This document shows, in pieces, positions 1-5,398 of a stretch of DNA of 6,029 nucleotides (the first letter of the stretch is position 1; each line of letters starts with the position of its first letter). The DNA lies in NCBI GenBank assembly GCA_936941515.1, contig CAKZJI010000445.1, forward strand, positions 1 to 6,029, given 5' to 3'. The position numbers were made by a program, and so were the translations under genes. This DNA is from an uncultured Propionibacteriaceae bacterium (lineage in GTDB: Bacteria; Actinomycetota; Actinomycetes; Propionibacteriales; Propionibacteriaceae). Under the pieces are notes generated by a model. That model saw nothing but the letters and a program-made list of their open reading frames with translations. It ran no database searches and was not told where the DNA came from.

Positions 1-288
1 GACTCGGTGTACCTGTCTCCCGACAGTCCGACGGTGCTGAACAACCTGGTCACACGCATCAGGGAGGTATTCCCCGACTATCCGGCTTTCGGTGCCGTGC
101 CCGAACGAGCTGTTCCCCACGTCACCATTGGAAAACGCGCATCCCAGCAGGAACTCCAAGTCGCTGAGAGGCGGGTGCTGGACCAGCTGCCAGTCTCCCA
201 GAACTGCACCACCGTCGAACTGTGGAGCGGTCCGCCTCCCGGCACGGGAAGGTGGCGTCGCCACCGCACCTATCAGCTGGGAAGCTGA
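1..288 (+). CDS. 2H phosphoesterase / 2'-5' RNA ligase family protein, C-terminal part (5' end outside window)
   Basis: The reading frame is open from the first base (D-S-V-Y-L-S-P...) and stops with TGA at 286-288, so about 95 C-terminal residues are visible and the start lies upstream of the window. The key motif is P-H-V-T-I-G, with its His codon at 118-120. It matches the second HxT/S motif of the 2H phosphoesterase superfamily, which includes 2'-5' RNA ligases and cyclic phosphodiesterases. In that family two such motifs provide the paired catalytic histidines; the first must lie in the missing part. The preceding segment, with F-P-D-Y-P before the motif, also fits actinobacterial members. 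These proteins are cytoplasmic and act on 2',3'-cyclic or 2'-5' phosphodiester bonds, but the substrate here cannot be told. A GTG at base 7 is in frame but is unlikely to be the true start, because it would remove the first catalytic motif. A strong hairpin follows six bases after the stop. Confidence 0.75.
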   Translation, partial: DSVYLSPDSPTVLNNLVTRIREVFPDYPAFGAVPERAVPHVTIGKRASQQELQVAERRVLDQLPVSQNCTTVELWSGPPPGTGRWRRHRTYQLGS

Positions 289-293
289 GACTG

Positions 294-325
294 AGAGATG
301 CCCCGGCGCATGCCGGGGCATCTCT
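294..325. terminator. Bidirectional hairpin terminator between convergent genes
   Basis: A perfect 14-bp inverted repeat (294-307 with 312-325) surrounds the four-base loop GCAT. The stem is G+C-rich at its centre. It starts six bases after the stop of the + strand phosphoesterase gene and lies about 40 bases past the stop of the minus-strand CoA-transferase gene, the expected place for a shared terminator. No long T-run follows on either strand, which is common for terminators of G+C-rich actinobacteria. The stem is directly seen; termination is inferred. Confidence 0.8.
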
Positions 326-364
326 TCCATCACGGGGACCTGTCTGCGGACTTGGTGGAATCCC

Positions 365-1882
365 TCATCCCTGCTGCATGGAGCCGGTCTCCAGGAAGCG
401 GACGTGCCAGCTGAGGGCGGTGGCGAGGTCGTGCGGGGTGTGCTGCCCATTTGCCTTGGTGGCGGCCAGCTTCACGTATTCGCGCAGTGGCTCCCTGAAA
501 TCCGGGTGTGCGCAGTTCTCGATGATGGCCTGGGCGCGCTGCCGTGGGGCCAGGCCACGAAGATCCGCCAGACCCTGCTCCGTGATGATGACGTCGACGT
601 CGTGCTCTGTGTGGTCGATGTGGCTGACCATGGGGACGATGGCAGAGATTGCCCCGCCCTTTGCCGTCGACGGCGTCACGAAAGCTGAGAAGTAGCCGTT
701 GCGTGTGAAGTCGCCGGAGCCGCCGATGCCGTTCTGCATCCTCGATCCCATGATGTGGGTGGAGTTCACGTTTCCGTAGATGTCGGCCTCGATCATCCCA
801 TTGCAGGCGATGACGCCCATGCGGCGGATCGCCTCGGGATGGTTGGACACGTCCTGGGGGCGCAGGACAATCTTCTTGGTGTATTCGTGGGCGTTGTCGT
901 TCATCTTGTGCGCGGCCTCGGGGGACAGGGAGAACGCCGTCGCGGACGCCACCAGCAGCTTCCCGGAGTCCAGCAGATCCACCATGCCGTCTTGGATCAC
1001 CTCGGTGTAGGAGGTGAGGTTCTCGAATGGTCCGTCCAGCAGGCCTGCGAGGACGGCATTCGCGATGTTGCCGACACCGGACTGCAGTGGCAGCAGATCC
1101 TTCGGCAGGCGACCGTGCTTGACCTCTGCGCCCAGGAAATCCAGGAAGTAGCCGGCGATGGCCCGGGAGTCGTCGTCGAGGGGCTTGAACGGGGTGTTGC
1201 GGTCAGGCGCGTCGGTGACGATGACGGCGATCACCTTCTCGGGATCCACCTGCATGACCTTCTCGCCGATGCGATCGCCGGGCGTGCTGATGGGCAGCGG
1301 CACCCGGTTCGGGGGCAGCGCGCCGATGGGGTAATAGATGTCGTGCATCCCGTAGAGGCCCTCGGACTGCCACTCGTTGACCTCAATGATCACCTTGTCC
1401 GCGTGCTCCACGTAGGTGCGGTTCATGCCCACCGACGACGAGGGGACGATCTCGCCGTAGGTTGTGATGGCGGTGGCCTCTATCACGGCGAGGTTCAGCT
1501 TGCCCAGGAAGCCCTGGCTGACCTGTGAGCCGACGTGCGACAGGTGGATGTCGGTGTAGTAGGACTCCCCGGCGTTGATGGCCTTCCGCATTTCCGGGTC
1601 AGACTGATAGGGCTGCCGGTAGGACACGCCCCCCGTGGCCGCCAGGGCCCCGTCGAGCTCGGGGGCGGTGGAGGCCCCGGTCCAGACGCCGATGCGGAAC
1701 TCCTCGCCTGCCTCGTGGGCGGCTGTGATGCGTTCGGCGAGCGCACCCGGGAATGCCTTGGGATAGCCGGCCCCGGTGAACCCGGAGAAGCCGATGCTCC
1801 ATCCATTCTCGACCATGGCCGCAGCATCAGCTGCTGACATTACCTTGGAACGGAAACCCTCATTGCGAATCCGACCTGACAT
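365..1882 (-). CDS. Acetyl-CoA hydrolase/transferase family protein; likely succinyl-CoA:acetate/propionate CoA-transferase
   Basis: This 505-residue protein belongs to family I CoA-transferases (acetyl-CoA hydrolase/transferase, succinyl-CoA:acetate or propionyl-CoA:succinate type). These enzymes move CoA between acyl-CoA and a free acid through a glutamyl-CoA thioester. The likely catalytic Glu is E294 in S-Y-T-E-V-I-Q-D-G. The G-I-G-G-S-G-D-F segment (385-392, with G388) fits the CoA-binding/oxyanion loop. R228, V270, N347 and E435 also fall at the numbers I recall for the active site of Acetobacter aceti AarC, so length and register agree from end to end. In propionic-acid bacteria a member of this family couples propionate release to succinate activation in the Wood-Werkman cycle; acetate or succinate as partner is equally possible from sequence alone. 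The frame is open 26 codons further upstream (to 1960). The ATG at 1880-1882 is chosen because a full Shine-Dalgarno sequence sits five bases before it and homology begins there. It lies 90 bases downstream of serB on the same strand and converges on the phosphoesterase gene. Confidence 0.92.
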   Translation of the reverse strand: MSGRIRNEGFRSKVMSAADAAAMVENGWSIGFSGFTGAGYPKAFPGALAERITAAHEAGEEFRIGVWTGASTAPELDGALAATGGVSYRQPYQSDPEMRKAINAGESYYTDIHLSHVGSQVSQGFLGKLNLAVIEATAITTYGEIVPSSSVGMNRTYVEHADKVIIEVNEWQSEGLYGMHDIYYPIGALPPNRVPLPISTPGDRIGEKVMQVDPEKVIAVIVTDAPDRNTPFKPLDDDSRAIAGYFLDFLGAEVKHGRLPKDLLPLQSGVGNIANAVLAGLLDGPFENLTSYTEVIQDGMVDLLDSGKLLVASATAFSLSPEAAHKMNDNAHEYTKKIVLRPQDVSNHPEAIRRMGVIACNGMIEADIYGNVNSTHIMGSRMQNGIGGSGDFTRNGYFSAFVTPSTAKGGAISAIVPMVSHIDHTEHDVDVIITEQGLADLRGLAPRQRAQAIIENCAHPDFREPLREYVKLAATKANGQHTPHDLATALSWHVRFLETGSMQQG

Positions 1883-1887
1883 TATTC

Positions 1888-1894
1888 CCTCCTT
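1888..1894 (-). promoter_or_regulatory. Shine-Dalgarno sequence AAGGAGG of the CoA-transferase gene
   Basis: Read on the minus strand, AAGGAGG lies five bases before the ATG at 1882-1880. This near-perfect match to the anti-SD sequence decides the start and argues against the longer in-frame start at 1960, which lacks a comparable site. Confidence 0.85.
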
Positions 1895-1917
1895 GGAACT
1901 ACCTGCTCGTCGCAGCA

Positions 1918-1923
1918 AGCGTA
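1918..1923 (-). promoter_or_regulatory. Possible -10 element for the CoA-transferase gene
   Basis: In the 90-base gap after serB, the minus strand carries TACGCT, which fits the loose actinobacterial TAnnnT -10 pattern. It would place a transcript start near 1911 and give an untranslated leader of about 30 bases containing the SD sequence. No clear -35 hexamer is seen at 16-18 bases, so the call is weak. Confidence 0.25.
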
Positions 1924-1972
1924 TCGGTTCAGTTTCCCGGAGTGTGGGGAAGGTGCGCACAAAGCGGGAAAT

Positions 1973-2791
1973 TCAGCGCAGGGCAAGGGCCGTCACGGCA
2001 TCCAGGCGGGGGAAGGAGACCACGGCATCGGCCTGAGCAGCGGTGATGGGTTTCGCGCAGTAGGCCACGCCGAGCCCAGCTGCGGCCAGCATCCCCAGGT
2101 CGTTTGCGCCGTCGCCGACCGCGACGGTCAGCTCGGGTGGCACATCGGCCTCGGCAGCGAATCGGGCGAGGTCCCGGGCCTTCTGACTGCGGTCGACGAT
2201 GGTTCCGGTCACGCGGCCGGTGAGCGCCCCGTCGCGAATCTCCAGATCGTTGGCGTTGAAGAAGTCCAGACCCATATCCTCCGCCAGGTGGCTGACGAGG
2301 GGAGTGAAACCCCCTGAGGTGACGCCCACCCTCAGGCCCGCGTCATGGAGGGCAGTCACCAGCTCACGAGCTCCGGGGGAGAGCGTCATCCTGGGATAGA
2401 CATCATCCAGTGTGCGTGCCGGAAGTCCGGCCAGAGTCGCGACCCGCTCCCGCAGTGAGGCCGCGAAGTCGAGCTCACCGCGCATGGCCCGCTCGGTGAT
2501 CTGTGCAACGAGGCTTCCGGTGCCTGCATGCTCCGCCAGCAGATCCACAGCCTCGGTGGTGGTCAGCGTCGAGTCCACATCCACCATCACCAGGTGTGCG
2601 GGGGCGTCGGCCAGAGGGCCCGTGATGACGCCACCGGAGAGACCCACCTTGAGCATCTCCAGGCGAAGTGACTCCGGGTCGTCGGTGTCGACCATTGCCC
2701 AGGCGGCGTGGCCGAAGGAGGTGGGGACCCACTCCGCGGTGAAGGGCAAGGGGGTGATCTCGGGGCTCAGGGCGACTGCACGGGCTCGCAT
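1973..2791 (-). CDS. serB: Phosphoserine phosphatase SerB (HAD superfamily)
   Basis: This 272-residue protein should catalyse the last step of serine synthesis, O-phospho-L-serine to L-serine plus phosphate, in the cytoplasm with Mg2+. All HAD motifs are present. Motif I is D71-V-D73-S-T, with D71 the nucleophile. The substrate-contacting Glu is probably E80, and S-L-R-E-R-V (112-117) includes the expected Arg. Motif II is T-S159-G-G, motif III is S-Q-K204-A, and motif IV is G-D227-G-A-N-D231. The R-G-E-L-D-F-segment before S-L-R is also typical of SerB. About 65 residues precede the catalytic domain. They are too short for the paired ACT domains of mycobacterial SerB2, and I see no clear ACT domain. 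The ATG at 2789-2791 has no properly spaced SD. A -10-like box sits just before it, suggesting a leaderless message. The next start inside (M33 or M45) would still keep the catalytic core. Neighbours are the htrA-like gene upstream and the CoA-transferase gene downstream; there is no functional link to either. Confidence 0.93.
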   Translation of the reverse strand: MRARAVALSPEITPLPFTAEWVPTSFGHAAWAMVDTDDPESLRLEMLKVGLSGGVITGPLADAPAHLVMVDVDSTLTTTEAVDLLAEHAGTGSLVAQITERAMRGELDFAASLRERVATLAGLPARTLDDVYPRMTLSPGARELVTALHDAGLRVGVTSGGFTPLVSHLAEDMGLDFFNANDLEIRDGALTGRVTGTIVDRSQKARDLARFAAEADVPPELTVAVGDGANDLGMLAAAGLGVAYCAKPITAAQADAVVSFPRLDAVTALALR

Positions 2792-2798
2792 GCCTCAG

Positions 2799-2806
2799 AG
2801 ATTATC
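2799..2806 (-). promoter_or_regulatory. -10 promoter element of serB, probably giving a leaderless mRNA
   Basis: The minus strand reads GATAATCT directly before serB. It contains two overlapping -10 registers, GATAAT (2806-2801) and TAATCT (2804-2799). With the second, exactly seven bases separate the hexamer from the A of the serB ATG, so transcription would start on or within a few bases of the start codon. There is no SD at useful spacing (only GAGG ending one base before the ATG). No good -35 hexamer is visible. Confidence 0.45.
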
Positions 2807-2844
2807 GGGCATGCGGCGGCGGATTCCCGATATGGCGGACACGA

Positions 2845-2877
2845 CCTTGCCCCTCCTCTTGAAGGGGAGGGGCGAGG
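2845..2877. terminator. G+C-rich hairpin between the htrA-like gene and serB
   Basis: An inverted repeat (2845-2858 with 2864-2877) has the perfect eight-base core GCCCCTCC/GGAGGGGC and a five-base loop. It lies about 26 bases past the stop of the htrA-like gene and is its most likely terminator. No T-run follows on the minus strand. Two of the 14 pairs are T:G on the + strand and so become A:C mismatches in minus-strand RNA, making the structure weaker in the direction where a terminator is needed. It could instead be a copy of a dispersed palindromic repeat. Confidence 0.5.
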
Positions 2878-2902
2878 CACGAAGGAAAGGGGTTGAGAAG
2901 AA

Positions 2903-4213
2903 TCAGTTTACTGCGGCACCAAGGGTGGCTTTGAGTTCGAGAGTGCTGCCGCCACGCATGACGCCCAATGTCACCTCCTGTCCGACCTTGCTGTTGCGGA
3001 TGAGGGCCACCAGGGACTCGGATCCCTTGACGGGCTGCCCGTCGAGGGAGGTGATCAGGTCGCCGTTCTGCAGTCCTGCGTTCGCGGCGGCTGAGCCCGG
3101 GGCCACGTTCTCCACCTTTGCGCCCAGCTGGGAGTCCTGGTTGCCGTCGGCGGCGTTGATGCCGAGTTGGGCATGCTCGACTGAGCCCTTGGCGATCAGC
3201 TGCTCCGCCACGTCCTTGGCCTGAGCGGCTGGGATGGCGAAGCCGATGCCGATGTTGCCGGACTGGCCGGAAGAGGTGCTCGACGTGAGGGTCGCGATGG
3301 ATGACGTGATGCCGATCAGGTTCCCGGAGGAGTCCACCAGAGCGCCACCTGAGTTGCCGGGGTTGATGGCGGCGTTGGTCTGGATGGCGGAGGTGACCAC
3401 GACTCCGTTGCCCTGATCGCCGACGCTGTCAGACACGGCCTGCGTGGTGACCGGCCGGTTGAGAGCGGAGATGATGCCGGTGGTGACGGTGTCGGACAGT
3501 CCCAGGGGGTTGCCGATGGCCATGACGGGCTGTCCGACGTTCAGCTTGGTGGAGTCGCCCCAACTGGCGACCTTCAGGTCCGAGGGTGGGTTCTTGATCT
3601 TGATGACGGCGAGGTCAGTGGAGGGATCGGTTCCGACGATCTCTGCGGTGTAGGTGCGATTGCCGATGGTCACATTGAGTCCACCGCCCCCGCCGCCGGC
3701 CACCACGTGGTTGTTGGTGATGATGTGCCCCTTGTCGTCGATGATGACTCCGGACCCGGAGCCCGAACCGTTGCGGCCTGTCACCTGGATGGCGACGACG
3801 GCGTCCTTGACTGCGGCGGCTGTTGCGGTCCAGTCCGGGTTGTTGGCTGAGGCCTGCACCACCTGGGTGGTGGTTGCAGAAGGCGTGCCTGATGGGGAAC
3901 CTGAGGCGAGGTAGTGGTTGGCGGTGAGGGCTGCCCCGCCGCCGACACCCGCCGACAGCATGGCGACTGCGACGATGCCAGCCAGCCTTCTGCGGACTTT
4001 GGGCTGCCGCGGCTGGGGTGCTGTGGCAGTGGCCTGCGGTTGCATCGGATGCGGTGGCATCGGCTGCTGCGGTCCACCGAATCCGCCGCTATCGCCGCTG
4101 ACACCTGCGGGACGTGGCTGCTGCGTGAAGGTCGGCTGGGAGGGGGAGGCGAACGGAGCACCGGACGGGCCTGGGGCGGTGAAGGTGGGGCGGGTTGGAT
4201 CCTGATTCGTCAT
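2903..4213 (-). CDS. HtrA/DegP-like membrane-anchored trypsin-like serine protease with one PDZ domain
   Basis: This 436-residue protein has the layout of actinobacterial HtrA-type proteases, which degrade or refold damaged proteins outside the membrane. Residues 1-73 are rich in Pro, Gln, Gly and Ser and should be cytoplasmic and disordered. K-V-R-R-R (72-76) precedes one hydrophobic segment at about 78-98, acting as an uncleaved anchor with the rest outside. The protease domain (about 127-330) carries the full catalytic triad: H169 in N-N-H-V-V, D200 in S-T-D-L-A-V-I, and S288 in N-P-G-N-S-G-G-A. A C-terminal PDZ domain spans about 345-430, with G-S-A-A-A-N-A-G-L-Q-N-G-D typical of the ligand-binding region. 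A run of six glycines (173-178) follows the catalytic His. The ATG at 4211-4213 is preceded by AGGAG at 4224-4220 with a six-base spacer. The methyltransferase gene ends only 51 bases upstream, and that gap can fold into competing hairpins. Such genes often respond to envelope stress, but no known regulator site was recognised. Confidence 0.93.
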   Translation of the reverse strand: MTNQDPTRPTFTAPGPSGAPFASPSQPTFTQQPRPAGVSGDSGGFGGPQQPMPPHPMQPQATATAPQPRQPKVRRRLAGIVAVAMLSAGVGGGAALTANHYLASGSPSGTPSATTTQVVQASANNPDWTATAAAVKDAVVAIQVTGRNGSGSGSGVIIDDKGHIITNNHVVAGGGGGGLNVTIGNRTYTAEIVGTDPSTDLAVIKIKNPPSDLKVASWGDSTKLNVGQPVMAIGNPLGLSDTVTTGIISALNRPVTTQAVSDSVGDQGNGVVVTSAIQTNAAINPGNSGGALVDSSGNLIGITSSIATLTSSTSSGQSGNIGIGFAIPAAQAKDVAEQLIAKGSVEHAQLGINAADGNQDSQLGAKVENVAPGSAAANAGLQNGDLITSLDGQPVKGSESLVALIRNSKVGQEVTLGVMRGGSTLELKATLGAAVN

Positions 4214-4219
4214 TGATGT

Positions 4220-4224
4220 CTCCT
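4220..4224 (-). promoter_or_regulatory. Shine-Dalgarno sequence AGGAG of the htrA-like gene
   Basis: Minus-strand AGGAG lies six bases before the ATG at 4213-4211 and supports that start. It sits immediately downstream of the competing inverted repeats at 4228-4283, so RNA folding there could affect access to it. Confidence 0.7.
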
Positions 4225-4244
4225 GTTCTGTGTGTGCCTGTGAA

Positions 4245-4281
4245 ACACAGCCAACCTCCAGAAGCTATGGATTGGCTGTGT
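4245..4281 (-). terminator. Hairpin terminator at the end of the methyltransferase gene
   Basis: A perfect 10-bp inverted repeat (4245-4254 with 4272-4281) encloses a further four-base stem, TCCA/TGGA (4257-4260 with 4268-4271), with a two-base bulge. On the minus strand the first arm is inside the last codons of the methyltransferase gene, its TAG stop lies in the loop, and the second arm is followed by only a short T-run (GTGTTTC). Position and stem fit an intrinsic terminator or attenuator just ahead of the htrA-like gene. Function is inferred. Confidence 0.55.
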
Positions 4282-5272
4282 GTTGACTCCTTGTTTCCTG
4301 TGGAGTGGTGACGGTGACGATGTAGTGGCGATCCTGTGCCACCAGCCTGGTGGGGCCGAGGCGTCGCGCCAGCTCACGCCGCCACGGCAGGTGGGAGTTG
4401 AACACACACCACAGCTGGCCTCCCGGCCGCAGCACCCGTGCTGCGTCGTCAAACATCGTGAGGGTTGGATCGGACTCCTTCGCCATGCCCTGGTGGAAGG
4501 GCGGGTTCGTGACGATCACATCGAAGCTGTGGTCGTCAAAGGCCGTCAGCCCATCACCCCAGCGGATGTCGAACTCAAGGTCGTTGGCCTGCGCGGTGGC
4601 GCGGGTGGAGGCCACTGCCGACCAGGACACATCCGTCGCGGTGGTGACCATGCCGTGACGCGCGAGAACCGCGGCTATCACGCCGTTCCCGCTGCCCAGG
4701 TCGAGGGCCTTCCCGCCCTCAAGGTGCAGATGCGCCAGCAGCAGCCGGGTGCCGTCGTCAATGCGATTGCCGTTGAAGGTTGCGCCGTGCGTGACGAGGG
4801 TCAGGTCCAGGCCGTCGTGACGGCGTGCCTTCGGCCATTCGGTCTCGCGCTGCTCCGGACCCCAGGCGCGCAGCGCCCGCGATTTCGCGCGCCCCAGAGT
4901 TGCGTTCACCGCGGCGAAATGACGGCCGAGCACCTGGTTCATGGAGCGGTTCATGTGTTTGATCCTGGCTCCTGTCAGGAAAGTGACGTCGGTGGCCCCC
5001 TGGATGCTGGCGCAGTGCTCGTCAAGGGCTGCCAGTGACTTGGGAAGGTGCCCCCAGGCCAGGGTGATGCCACGCAACTCGCTCGGATGGCTGACCAGCA
5101 GGCCGGAGGGGACCAGTTGGGCGTCGCGGTAGTCATCGCACCAGACACGCACATCGCCGCTCCGCTGCTGGGCAGCCTCCACCAGGCCTGGGGCGTCGAT
5201 GATGCCGATGGCCTCGGCCTGCGGGGGTGATTCGTCCAGAATCAGGGAGTCAACGGGATGATGAACAGGCAT
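4265..5272 (-). CDS. RsmC/RlmG-type class I SAM-dependent methyltransferase (rRNA guanine-N2)
   Basis: This 335-residue protein has the two-part layout of RsmC and RlmG, which methylate the N2 of a guanine in 16S or 23S rRNA. The N-terminal half (about 1-155) looks like the degenerate, SAM-lacking methyltransferase-like domain of this family. The C-terminal half is the active Rossmann domain. Motif I, L-D-L-G-S-G-N-G-V-I (190-199), binds SAM. W-G-D (238-240) follows the expected acidic position, and N-P-P-F-H (256-260) is the N2-guanine/adenine amino-methylation motif IV. The G-A-T-F-N-G-N-R-I-D-D-G-T segment (163-175) before the domain is also typical. Whether the target is 16S (RsmC) or 23S (RlmG) rRNA cannot be told from sequence by eye, so no symbol is given. 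The ATG at 5270-5272 is the only good start but has no SD sequence; a leaderless message is possible. It is transcribed divergently from the VWA gene across 122 bases, and a hairpin overlaps its 3' end. Confidence 0.88.
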   Translation of the reverse strand: MPVHHPVDSLILDESPPQAEAIGIIDAPGLVEAAQQRSGDVRVWCDDYRDAQLVPSGLLVSHPSELRGITLAWGHLPKSLAALDEHCASIQGATDVTFLTGARIKHMNRSMNQVLGRHFAAVNATLGRAKSRALRAWGPEQRETEWPKARRHDGLDLTLVTHGATFNGNRIDDGTRLLLAHLHLEGGKALDLGSGNGVIAAVLARHGMVTTATDVSWSAVASTRATAQANDLEFDIRWGDGLTAFDDHSFDVIVTNPPFHQGMAKESDPTLTMFDDAARVLRPGGQLWCVFNSHLPWRRELARRLGPTRLVAQDRHYIVTVTTPQETRSQHTANP

Positions 5273-5314
5273 GGGGGAATCGTCTCATGATCTGCCATGG
5301 CGTTAGCGTTGACC

Positions 5315-5398
5315 ATGGGTGAGGACGACGCCTGGAGTGGGGCTGTCCGCTCCAGGGACGTGCGCAAGCACCTGAGATGGGTGAGGAGACGGATATGA
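5315..5398 (+). CDS. Possible 27-residue upstream ORF overlapping the VWA gene start
   Basis: ATG at 5315 opens a 27-codon frame that ends in TGA at 5396-5398, overlapping the VWA start codon as ATGA, a classic arrangement for translational coupling. A second in-frame ATG at 5297 would make it 33 residues; a stop at 5288-5290 closes the frame upstream. The C-terminal half is Arg-rich (K-H-L-R-W-V-R-R-R-I). There is no SD before either ATG, and the peptide resembles nothing I know. It may be chance. If translated, it would be a leader peptide feeding ribosomes into the VWA gene. Confidence 0.2.
   Translation: MGEDDAWSGAVRSRDVRKHLRWVRRRI
5383..5388 (+). promoter_or_regulatory. Shine-Dalgarno sequence GAGGAG of the VWA gene
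   Basis: GAGGAG lies six bases before the ATG at 5395-5397. It decides the start: another in-frame ATG at 5377-5379 has no SD and would put six charged or polar residues before the signal peptide. Confidence 0.7.

Noticed and set aside
755..1528. 257-codon open frame on the + strand
   Set aside because: It lies wholly antisense to the CoA-transferase gene, which has complete family motifs and a perfect SD. The translation looks like a codon-bias shadow rich in Gly, Val and Asp.
1883..1960. 26-residue N-terminal extension of the CoA-transferase from an upstream in-frame start at 1960
   Set aside because: The strong SD at 1888-1894 would lie inside the coding region, and the 505-residue form matches the family length exactly.
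2412..3224. 270-codon open frame on the + strand
   Set aside because: It runs antisense across both serB and the end of the htrA-like gene, has Ser/Arg-rich low-complexity sequence, and shows no known motif.
4280..5038. 252-codon open frame on the + strand
   Set aside because: It is antisense to the methyltransferase gene, whose SAM and NPPF motifs are clear. It has no domain or SD of its own.
5309..5314. TTGACC as a -35 element for the VWA gene
   Set aside because: It resembles a -35 hexamer, but no acceptable -10 lies 16-18 bases downstream; the best there is TGGAGT, which lacks the key second A.
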